A stretch of 64,000 nucleotides of DNA from Bacteroides intestinalis (lineage in GTDB: Bacteria; Bacteroidota; Bacteroidia; Bacteroidales; Bacteroidaceae): positions 434,001 to 498,000 of the forward strand of contig NZ_QRZF01000004.1 in the NCBI RefSeq assembly GCF_003464595.1. The letters run 5' to 3'. Made by a program: the position numbers and the translations under genes. This document shows, in pieces, positions 9,399 to 16,047 of this stretch; the first letter of the stretch is position 1; the number at the start of each line of letters is the position of its first letter. A model generated the notes under the pieces. That model saw only the letters and a list, made by a program, of their open reading frames with translations, made no database searches and had not been told where the DNA came from.

Positions 9399-9466
9399 TA
9401 AATCTATTTAAGATTCAATTTTAAATTAGCATAAACGGAGAGGCATCGCTTCTCCGTTCTTTTTTT
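9399..9466 (+). ncRNA. Candidate small RNA of about 65-70 nt
   Basis: A promoter (9361-9392) and an intrinsic terminator (9434-9466) lie so close together that the transcript between them would be only about 65-70 bases. No open reading frame of useful length lies inside. The 5' half is AT-rich and unstructured, the 3' half is the terminator hairpin with GGCATCGCT in its loop. This is inferred from layout only; it could also be a remnant of a lost gene. Confidence 0.35.
9434..9466 (+). terminator. Rho-independent terminator
   Basis: AACGGAGA (9434-9441) pairs with TCTCCGTT (9451-9458), with a nine-base loop, followed by a T-rich run to 9466. Confidence 0.75.
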
Positions 9467-9484
9467 ATCTCTACTGCTCCCATT

Positions 9485-9701
9485 TGAAATGCCACATGTC
9501 AGTTTCCCGAATGCCGCACCTCAGTAATCCGAATACCACACCTTAACAATCTAAATGCAAGCCATTTCACCTGTTGAGGTGTGGTATTCGGATTACTGAG
9601 GTACGACATTTCGGTTATTCAGCCCTGCGAAACGGATAATGCAATTGAGGCAAACAGATGATGCGTTTGAGGTAAACAGACGGTCTGTTCCGAAAGCAAA
9701 A
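9485..9701. repeat. 22-nt-phased degenerate repeat array with central palindrome
   Basis: This gene-free stretch is built of units that recur every 22 bases: TGAAAT at 9485, CCGAAT at 9507, CCGAAT at 9529 and CTAAAT at 9551 begin successive units. After 9573 the units continue in the opposite orientation with mostly 22-base steps (unit ends near 9614, 9635, 9657, 9679 and 9701; two of the steps are 23 and 21). Where the orientation flips there is a perfect 26-base inverted repeat, 9518-9543 against 9577-9602, extended by several further pairs inward. Words ACCTC/GAGGT recur in most units. Function is unknown. Confidence 0.7.
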
Positions 9702-9728
9702 ACGGGAGGTTTAAACCTCCCGTCTGTT
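9675..9728. repeat. Nested palindromes
   Basis: ACGGGAGGTTTAAACCTCCC at 9702-9721 plus GT at 9722-9723 is a perfect 22-base palindrome. An outer pair, AACAGACGG (9675-9683) and CCGTCTGTT (9720-9728), overlaps it. It lies 46 bases downstream of the stop codon of the minus-strand ATPase gene and could act as its terminator, although there is no strong T-run. Confidence 0.5.
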
Positions 9729-9773
9729 AATCTTATATAAATCTGCTCTTGACAAAAAAGCAAAGTTACACCG

Positions 9774-11222
9774 TCATTCCTTGAACAAATCGTCCAAAAG
9801 CACCTGGCTCTGAACACAACCGGAATACATATTCTCTTTTAACCCGTAAGTGGTGACAAAAGTCAGCATCAACGACTTTCGTGTATTTGTTTCTTCTCGA
9901 AAAGCGGCAATCTTGTTTCTTAACTTTTCTTCATAGCCTTTGTCTATCGCAAACACCGTAGAGTAATATTTCATCTCACAGAGATTTACAGTTTCATCCT
10001 TACGATCAATTACCAAGTCTATCTGTGCCCCTTTATCTACAGTAGAACTACTCCATGAACAAACCAACGTCTGCACACCGGCTATTCCGAGTGCCGCCTT
10101 TATCTGCCGCACATGGTCCAGACAAAGCATCTCGAAGGCATAACCGCTCCAAGAGGCATGTAGTGGAGTGTTCTGCGAAGTAGTCCAGAAATGTTCATCG
10201 CGATAACGATTGGTACGTATGAAGCGAAAGTAAAATAAAGTATAGAAGTCCACCAATTGAAACAAAGCATCTCGCTGCAACCTTCCTGTCGGGCTCATCC
10301 TCGGCTTTCCGAAAGGTTCATACCGGCGAATAAAACCACAACTCTCCAATTCTTCAAGGGCTATGCTGAAAGCCCCGTTATTGGTCAGTCCTGTAACCCT
10401 GAGCAATTCTTTACGATTCAGTCCTTTAGCCTTCGTGGCAAGTGCAGTTACTATCTGTATATGCAAACCAGCATTCTTGAACAAGGCACGATAGAGGTTT
10501 TCAAATTCATCGGACAGCTCTGCTCCACTTTCAAAAAACAACCGGTCAATATTCTGCGCCAAACTGCGGTCTTTCCGCATAAAAGAAAGATAATAAGGAA
10601 TGCCGCCCAGCACCATATAACACTCTGCAATGTCTCGATGGGAATAAGAGAAACCATTCGCCATGAAGTACTGCTCACATTCATTAAGCACAAAAGGTTC
10701 AATAATCATCCGGTGCGTAATGCGGTTGTGCAAACCACCGCGATTCTTTATCAACTTGTTTATCATCCATGAAGTGGCAGAACCGCAAACAATCAACTTC
10801 ACATCCGTGCGAACGGCTGCCCAGCTATTCCAGAAATTCTCAAGTGCACTGACAAACCCCGATTTAGGCGTGTCCATCCACGGCAGTTCGTCTATAAAGA
10901 TCACCTTCGGCCCATCGGGTAATGTCTCCAGATAACGGGCAAGTTCATAAAAAGCCAAGATCCAGCTTTCGGGTACAGACAAGGTAGGCGATCTTTTATG
11001 CCTTTGAAGAGCAATGCCGAAGTTCGTCAACTGCTCTTTCATACTTGCATTATCCATCCCTGTTACATAAAAAGCAAAGTTGTCCGCTGCCATCTGACGG
11101 ATAAGAAATGTTTTTCCTACACGACGACGACCATAGACCGCTACAAATTCCGACTTATTGGAACTGATGTATTCCCTCAAGGCTTCCAATTCCTTTTTAC
11201 GTCCTATCAACTTTACGTTCAT
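9774..11222 (-). CDS. AAA-type ATPase with C-terminal DUF234-like nuclease-fold domain
   Basis: About 482 residues from the chosen ATG at 11222. The P-loop GRRRVGKT lies near the N-terminus, Walker B reads KVIFIDELPW and a sensor-like KLIVCGSATSW follows. A helical winged region (NRKELLRVTGLTNNGAFS) and a C-terminal DUF234-like domain with QIDLVIDRKDETVNLCEMK, similar to the D...E-x-K core of restriction-like nucleases, complete the usual layout of this family. The biological role is unknown. An ATG 15 bases upstream (11237) is also in frame, but the promoter sits so close to it that the leader would be about six bases, and GGAGGAAAG lies between the two ATGs. Confidence 0.85.
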   Translation of the reverse strand: MNVKLIGRKKELEALREYISSNKSEFVAVYGRRRVGKTFLIRQMAADNFAFYVTGMDNASMKEQLTNFGIALQRHKRSPTLSVPESWILAFYELARYLETLPDGPKVIFIDELPWMDTPKSGFVSALENFWNSWAAVRTDVKLIVCGSATSWMINKLIKNRGGLHNRITHRMIIEPFVLNECEQYFMANGFSYSHRDIAECYMVLGGIPYYLSFMRKDRSLAQNIDRLFFESGAELSDEFENLYRALFKNAGLHIQIVTALATKAKGLNRKELLRVTGLTNNGAFSIALEELESCGFIRRYEPFGKPRMSPTGRLQRDALFQLVDFYTLFYFRFIRTNRYRDEHFWTTSQNTPLHASWSGYAFEMLCLDHVRQIKAALGIAGVQTLVCSWSSSTVDKGAQIDLVIDRKDETVNLCEMKYYSTVFAIDKGYEEKLRNKIAAFREETNTRKSLMLTFVTTYGLKENMYSGCVQSQVLLDDLFKE

Positions 11223-11237
11223 CGGTCTTTCCTCCAT

Positions 11238-11340
11238 TTATAACTTGCGCAAACATAACAAAAAACACCCGTTTACGCAAATTATAAACTTATAATCTGC
11301 GCAAACACCGATTTTCACCCCCGTTTGCGCAAATTATGAT
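11238..11340. promoter_or_regulatory. Operator-like repeats overlapping the ATPase promoter
   Basis: Four copies of a 17-base site, consensus TTATAAnyTGCGCAAAC, lie at 11238-11254 and 11290-11306, and in reverse at 11271-11287 and 11323-11339. Reading the minus strand, a promoter is superimposed on them: TTTG at 11281-11278 and TATGTTTG at 11257-11250, spaced 20 bases. One site covers the -7 element and another the -33 element. This arrangement suggests a repressor, perhaps the ATPase itself. Confidence 0.65.
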
Positions 11341-11360
11341 TCCATCGGCTACGTTAATCA

Positions 11361-11400
11361 GAAAAAAGTCCCGCCTTTCTCTTCTGGAAAAGCGGGACTT
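11361..11400 (-). terminator. Rho-independent terminator of glmM
   Basis: AAGTCCCGC (11366-11374) pairs with GCGGGACTT (11392-11400). Read on the minus strand the stem is followed by a run of T (bases 11367-11362), 22 bases after the glmM stop. Confidence 0.8.
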
Positions 11401-11421
11401 GTCATTATCGTTTAATTCAGC

Positions 11422-12810
11422 TTACTTCGCTAAATCTTCAATCACCTTCATTATCTTCTGACCGATTTCTTCTGCCGCTTCTGCTGTAGACGCTTCACTA
11501 TACACGCGGATAATCGGCTCGGTGTTACTTTTACGCAAGTGTACCCACTTATCGGCAAAGTCTATTTTCACACCATCAATGTCATTGATTTCTTCATCCT
11601 TATAAATTTCTTTCACCTTAGCCAGAATAGCATCCACATCCGTTTCTGGAGTCAGATCTACGCGATTCTTTGCCATGAAGTAAGCAGGATAAGTTGCACG
11701 AAGCTCGCTCACCTTCTTGCCTTCATGTGCCAGATGGCTCAGGAACAAGGCAATACCAACCAGCGCATCACGTCCGTAGTGACTTTCCGGATAAATGACT
11801 CCGCCATTACCTTCGCCACCAATTACGGCACCCACTTCTTTCATCTTGGTGGTAACGTTTACTTCGCCTACGGCAGAAGCAAAATATTCCTTGCCATACT
11901 TGCGGGTTACATCACGCAAAGCACGTGTAGAACTCAAGTTAGAAACTGTATTACCCGGAGTATGCTTCAACACATAATCGGCTACACTCACCAGCGTGTA
12001 TTCTTCGCCATACATTTTTCCATCTTCGCAAATCATTGCCAAGCGGTCTACGTCAGGGTCAACTACGAAAGCCACATCAGCCTTGCCACCTTTCATCAGG
12101 TCCATAATGTCACCCAGATTCTTTTCAAGTGGTTCGGGATTATGTTGGAAATCACCGGTCGGTTCGCAATAGAGTTTCTCTACATGCTGTACACCCAATT
12201 GTTCCAGTAACTCAGGCAGAATAATACCACCCACAGAGTTCACACAGTCAATAGCCACGCGGAAGTTCGCCTTTCTGATAGCTTCTACATCTACCAGACT
12301 AAGCGCCAACACACTGTCTATATGTTTTTGATTGTAAGTCAGATCCTTGCGATATGATCCCAGATGATCTACATCAGCAAAGTCAAATTCTTCAGCCTCG
12401 GCAATGCGGAGTACTTCGTTACCTTCGGCAGCATTCAGAAATTCGCCGCGTTCATTCAACAATTTCAGGGCATTCCATTGTTTCGGATTGTGCGAAGCAG
12501 TCAGGATAATACCACCACTGGCGCCTTCCATAGTTACGGCCAATTCAGTGGTCGGTGTAGAAGCCAGATCGATGTCCACTACATCCCATCCCATACCCAT
12601 CAGGGTACCTACTACTACATTCTTTACCATTTCACCCGAAATACGGGCGTCGCGTCCTACTACAATTTTGTTGCTTTTTACCGTGCACGTTTTGCGAATA
12701 AGTGTGGCATACGCTGATGTGAATTTCACAATGTCAAGCGGATTCAAGCCCACACCGGCTCCTCCGCCAATAGTTCCGCGGATTCCAGAGATAGATTTGA
12801 TTAGAGTCAT
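11422..12810 (-). CDS. glmM: Phosphoglucosamine mutase family protein
   Basis: A 462-residue alpha-D-phosphohexomutase. It would convert glucosamine-6-phosphate to glucosamine-1-phosphate for peptidoglycan and lipopolysaccharide precursors. All four family motifs are present: the phosphoserine loop TASHNP with S106, the Mg loop DPDVDR, the sugar loop GEGNGG and the phosphate-binding RKSNTEPIIRVY. The N-terminus has the SGIRG motif. A phosphomannomutase or phosphoglucomutase role is possible because the superfamily is close, but the sugar loop and length favour GlmM. It follows the DUF4827 lipoprotein gene by 39 bases and ends at a clear terminator. Confidence 0.88.
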   Translation of the reverse strand: MTLIKSISGIRGTIGGGAGVGLNPLDIVKFTSAYATLIRKTCTVKSNKIVVGRDARISGEMVKNVVVGTLMGMGWDVVDIDLASTPTTELAVTMEGASGGIILTASHNPKQWNALKLLNERGEFLNAAEGNEVLRIAEAEEFDFADVDHLGSYRKDLTYNQKHIDSVLALSLVDVEAIRKANFRVAIDCVNSVGGIILPELLEQLGVQHVEKLYCEPTGDFQHNPEPLEKNLGDIMDLMKGGKADVAFVVDPDVDRLAMICEDGKMYGEEYTLVSVADYVLKHTPGNTVSNLSSTRALRDVTRKYGKEYFASAVGEVNVTTKMKEVGAVIGGEGNGGVIYPESHYGRDALVGIALFLSHLAHEGKKVSELRATYPAYFMAKNRVDLTPETDVDAILAKVKEIYKDEEINDIDGVKIDFADKWVHLRKSNTEPIIRVYSEASTAEAAEEIGQKIMKVIEDLAK

Positions 12811-12849
12811 TAGGTTAATGATTTAAAGATTGTTGGTTATATACTATAA

Positions 12850-13452
12850 TTACCTATAGATTTGGTATTTACGGATATCATAGTAATAAGGGTATACGGA
12901 CTGCATAGCTGTGCTGTGTCCCATCTTTGAAGGAACGATCAGTCTGACGTGTGCCATGTCACGTACATAGGTCAACGGCACCAACCAGCCTGCGGGAACA
13001 GAAGTTCCATAATAAGAATACATCAATCCTTGAGTAAACTGACCGGCAATGGAAGAACTCGTTACCCGGTAATTAAATTCATCCACTACTTCCGCAAATC
13101 CTAAGTTAGACATTGTCGTATCTCCTTGAATGAGGCCGTATTCCATGAAACGTACCAATATTTGGTCGTTCGCTTTTACTGTATCAGCAGGATTTTTAGA
13201 GCCTTTATCCCGTATTTGCATATATACGCCGCTGGCAAGTTGCACATATTCATTCTTTAGTGTATCCGTAGTCGAGTCGTTTCTGTAAAACTCCGTTTGG
13301 GATATAACCTTAATATTATTGTCCTTTATAAATGCTTTGATGGCATCTTTTTCCTCCTCCAGCATTTCTGCATAAGTCTTGGTGTTATCACAAGCCTGGA
13401 AAGCCAGACCACATGCCAGCAAAGACAAAAAGAATAATGTAAGTTTCTTCAT
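12850..13452 (-). CDS. DUF4827 lipoprotein
   Basis: A 200-residue protein with a lipoprotein signal (lipobox LAFQAC, lipidated Cys21). The rest fits the DUF4827 family of Bacteroidetes, which resembles FKBP-type peptidyl-prolyl isomerases in layout (EYVQLASGVYMQIRDKGS, then NDQILVRFMEYGLI and AGWLVPLTYV). It would sit in the periplasm or on the outer membrane. Enzyme activity is not shown by sequence. A -7 element lies about 25 bases upstream of its ATG. Confidence 0.8.
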   Translation of the reverse strand: MKKLTLFFLSLLACGLAFQACDNTKTYAEMLEEEKDAIKAFIKDNNIKVISQTEFYRNDSTTDTLKNEYVQLASGVYMQIRDKGSKNPADTVKANDQILVRFMEYGLIQGDTTMSNLGFAEVVDEFNYRVTSSSIAGQFTQGLMYSYYGTSVPAGWLVPLTYVRDMAHVRLIVPSKMGHSTAMQSVYPYYYDIRKYQIYR

Positions 13453-13476
13453 TATCTGTTATTTAGTAATTCCGTA

Positions 13477-13484
13477 CAAAAGTA
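13477..13484 (-). promoter_or_regulatory. -7 element of the DUF4827 gene
   Basis: Minus strand TACTTTTG matches TAnnTTTG and lies 25 bases from the start codon. No -33 element was recognised. Confidence 0.45.
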
Positions 13485-13555
13485 TTCGATTTCGTTGAAA
13501 GTTGAAAGCTCTACGAGGAAAGTTCGTATCTTTTAACCTTTGTGCCCCTCTTTTT

Positions 13556-14593
13556 TTATCCTTTCGCATTCAATAAAGGCTTGAATTTCTCTAAAGCACG
13601 TTCCAGGACTTTCTTTGCTTCCTCCAGCGTACCATAAAATTCACCACCGGAAGCATTCAGATGTCCGCCTCCATTGAAGAATTCAGCAGCTAATTGATTG
13701 CAAGGAAATGTACCCACAGAACGCAATGAAACCTTAATCATCGGCTTCTCCGTGTCTTCACGCAGGAAGCAAGAGAAAACCACGTCTTTTATACTCAAAG
13801 GAATATTTACAAATCCCTCGCTGTCTCCCCGGATATAATTGAAACGTCCCTGCTCATTTTTTGTCAATGAGATCAAGGCAGAATGATAATCGGGATAAAC
13901 CTGCATATTTGAAAGCACATACCCCATCAGTCGCAAGCGACTTTCAGAGTAAGTATTATAAACTTTCCGGTAAATGTCATCCTTATCGATACCCTTGGAA
14001 AGTAATTCACTGATGATAAAATAAATCTCCCGGTTATTGGAGTTATAAGTAAATCCACCCGTATCGGTCATCATACCGGTATAGATGCACTCTGCTCCTT
14101 CTTTGGTTATTTCATTGAAATACCCCATGCGGCATATCAAGCGGAATACAAGCTCCGAAGTAGAAGAAATATTGGGGTGTGAAATTGTGATATCACAAAA
14201 ATCTTCGGGATACAGATGATGGTCTACCAAAATCTTCTTCCCTTTTGCTGCCTTTATTGCATCCGCCATTGCATCAATACGACTCAAAGCATTGAAATCC
14301 AGACAACAGATTATTTCAGCCTCAGCAATCAGCTTATCGGCAAATTCTTTGTAGCGGTCATAGAGTAATACATCTTTGCTACCCGGCATCCATCGCAGAA
14401 AGTCGGGGAAAGCATTCGGCACAATGACATTTACCGTTTTATCTTGTGAATTCAGGAAGTGCCACAATCCCAATGAAGAGCCTATGGCATCGCCATCCGG
14501 CGCTACATGGGCTACAATTACAATTCTCTCCGCATGCCCCATCCATCTGGCAAAACGATCTATTTTGGCTTGTTCTATTACTTTTGTTAACAT
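13556..14593 (-). CDS. DHH-family phosphoesterase, NrnA-like
   Basis: About 345 residues from the ATG at 14593. The DHH domain shows HVAPDGDAIGSS, LDFNALSRID and LVDHHLYPED (the DHH triad); the C-terminal DHHA1 domain ends with NGGGHLNASGG. NrnA-type enzymes degrade short RNA oligonucleotides (nanoRNA) and 3',5'-phosphoadenosine phosphate. The frame extends 20 residues further upstream to 14653, but that stretch is encoded by a simple spacer repeat (GATTTACGATTGAACGATTA and similar) and the standard family N-terminus begins after it, so the later ATG was chosen. Confidence 0.86.
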   Translation of the reverse strand: MLTKVIEQAKIDRFARWMGHAERIVIVAHVAPDGDAIGSSLGLWHFLNSQDKTVNVIVPNAFPDFLRWMPGSKDVLLYDRYKEFADKLIAEAEIICCLDFNALSRIDAMADAIKAAKGKKILVDHHLYPEDFCDITISHPNISSTSELVFRLICRMGYFNEITKEGAECIYTGMMTDTGGFTYNSNNREIYFIISELLSKGIDKDDIYRKVYNTYSESRLRLMGYVLSNMQVYPDYHSALISLTKNEQGRFNYIRGDSEGFVNIPLSIKDVVFSCFLREDTEKPMIKVSLRSVGTFPCNQLAAEFFNGGGHLNASGGEFYGTLEEAKKVLERALEKFKPLLNAKG

Positions 14594-14596
14594 TTG

Positions 14597-14636
14597 ATTA
14601 TTTACGATTAGACGATTTACGATTGAACGATTAAAG
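14597..14636. repeat. Simple intergenic repeat in the nrnA leader
   Basis: Three near-copies of a roughly 10-base word (ATTTACGATT, AGACGATTTACGATT, GAACGATT) lie between the promoter and the chosen nrnA start. The repeat is in frame with the gene by chance and gives a misleading N-terminal extension. Confidence 0.5.
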
Positions 14637-14667
14637 TTACTTCCATCGTTCATACTAATTGAATGGG

Positions 14668-14675
14668 CAAAAGTA
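14668..14675 (-). promoter_or_regulatory. -7 element of the nrnA-like gene
   Basis: Minus strand TACTTTTG fits TAnnTTTG, about 75 bases before the chosen start at 14593. No -33 match was found. Confidence 0.45.
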
Positions 14676-14717
14676 CGAAAAAGTTCGGGAGTTGGCGGAA
14701 AGTAGCAAAGGTTTTAT

Positions 14718-16028
14718 TTAGTCTTCGTATTCTACTATCTTCCTTAACGGGGCTAATAAACGTTCCAATACATTTCTGTCTGCCAATATAATGTCTGCCG
14801 TGCCTTTCAATTCACGTAAAGTCGGAAGGGTTTTACCATAATTCGTGTGCAAACCTTCCGGCAATACTATTTCCACTACATAAAGTCCATCTTCCGTCGG
14901 AGCCGGAGAGATACTTTCCACCTTTCCTCTCACATAGCCAAACTCTTGATCGGGGTAATTATCCATACGGATATGCACTTTCTGTCCTACTTGCACCTTT
15001 CCCGAACCTTGTAAAGGGAGTTTGGCTTTACCAACCACTTTCGACTCTTCGGAAGGCTGAACCACAAAAACAGTCTCACCCGACTGTACATTCTGATTGC
15101 GGCTCCAAACTGTCATAAAAGTTATCTTACCGCAAATAGGACTACTAAACAGATAGTTCTGTGCCCACGAACTCAGTTGTGCCTGAAGCTGCTCAATTGC
15201 ATTTTTCAATTCAAGCCTGCGGTTCTGTTCCTCATCATAAGCCTGTTTACCCAAGTCCAGCAAGTTTTCCTCCTGTTGTTTTAACTGCATTTCAGCCTGC
15301 AGCAAACTCATGCCGGAAGTTTCTCTGGTACGTAAACTCTGTAAATAACGGCTGCCCGACTCTTCAAATTCTGCCACAATCATTGCATTTCTCGCATACA
15401 AAATGGAATCCCGGTCGTACATACTCTGCGCCAGTTCCATTTCTTTTTCGGTCAGTGTATGTTCACGCTCCACCAAGTTAAGATAAGAGCGTTGCCCAGC
15501 CAGTTGTTTCTTTCCTGCATCCATCTTCTTTGCATAATAATCTTGCTGGATAAAGCGAACATAATCTGAAAGAGCAATCATAAATGAAGCATATGCAGAC
15601 TGCAATTCTCCCAACTGCAAACGCTTACCTATAAAATATTCAGCCCCTTTCGCCGGTTCATAACCTGCTATTCCCCACTCTTTCATACGGTCTGTCAGCC
15701 ATAGTACATCTTCCGTAACAGAAGCATTCTGAATGACTCCCAAATGTTCGCCTGCCCTCACCGTATCGCCATTGTGTACATATAAAGTATCTATTTTACC
15801 CATAGAACGTGCCAATATAAAAGCTGGAGGTTCCTCAGTGGTCAGTGTCACTTCCGCCTGCAAAACATCCGGATATTTAAAAATCCAGCCCCCTGCCAGT
15901 AAAGCTAACAGAATAATGAACAGCACAGTTATCCCCCATCTCACCACCCAAGGTGAAATGTGATTCATCACTTCCTGCACTTCCTCGCTGCGCAGTTCTA
16001 TCTCTTTATATTTCTTCTCCTCTTCCAC
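14718..16028 (-). CDS. HlyD-family membrane fusion protein of the peptide exporter
   Basis: A 436-residue protein with one N-terminal membrane segment (about residues 28-50, WVVRWGITVLFIILLALLAG). It is followed by a lipoyl-like half-motif (GKIDTLYVHNGDTVRAGEHL), a long coiled coil (about 130-285) and a C-terminal beta-barrel domain (SPICGKITF, VQSGETVFVVQPSE). This is the layout of the fusion proteins that link an ABC exporter to an outer-membrane channel. It is the last gene of the operon, 19 bases after the peptidase-exporter gene, so it should work with that exporter. The TolC-type partner is not in the cluster; the one at 31330-32805 belongs to an RND operon but could be shared. Confidence 0.9.
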   Translation of the reverse strand: MEEEKKYKEIELRSEEVQEVMNHISPWVVRWGITVLFIILLALLAGGWIFKYPDVLQAEVTLTTEEPPAFILARSMGKIDTLYVHNGDTVRAGEHLGVIQNASVTEDVLWLTDRMKEWGIAGYEPAKGAEYFIGKRLQLGELQSAYASFMIALSDYVRFIQQDYYAKKMDAGKKQLAGQRSYLNLVEREHTLTEKEMELAQSMYDRDSILYARNAMIVAEFEESGSRYLQSLRTRETSGMSLLQAEMQLKQQEENLLDLGKQAYDEEQNRRLELKNAIEQLQAQLSSWAQNYLFSSPICGKITFMTVWSRNQNVQSGETVFVVQPSEESKVVGKAKLPLQGSGKVQVGQKVHIRMDNYPDQEFGYVRGKVESISPAPTEDGLYVVEIVLPEGLHTNYGKTLPTLRELKGTADIILADRNVLERLLAPLRKIVEYED

Positions 16029-16047
16029 TATCTTAAATTACCAATTT

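Noticed and set aside
9485..9701. CRISPR array
   Set aside because: The period is 22 bases, units are all diverged with no constant repeat and unique spacer, orientation flips in the middle, and no cas gene is in the window.
10257..10772. A 171-codon plus-strand frame opposite the ATPase
   Set aside because: It is antisense to a well-supported ATPase gene and has no recognisable domain.
11539..12210. A 223-codon plus-strand frame opposite glmM
   Set aside because: It is the antisense shadow of a firmly identified gene. The translation has no family character and no promoter.
14594..14653. A 20-residue N-terminal extension of the DHH phosphoesterase
   Set aside because: It is encoded by a simple spacer repeat and precedes the normal family start.
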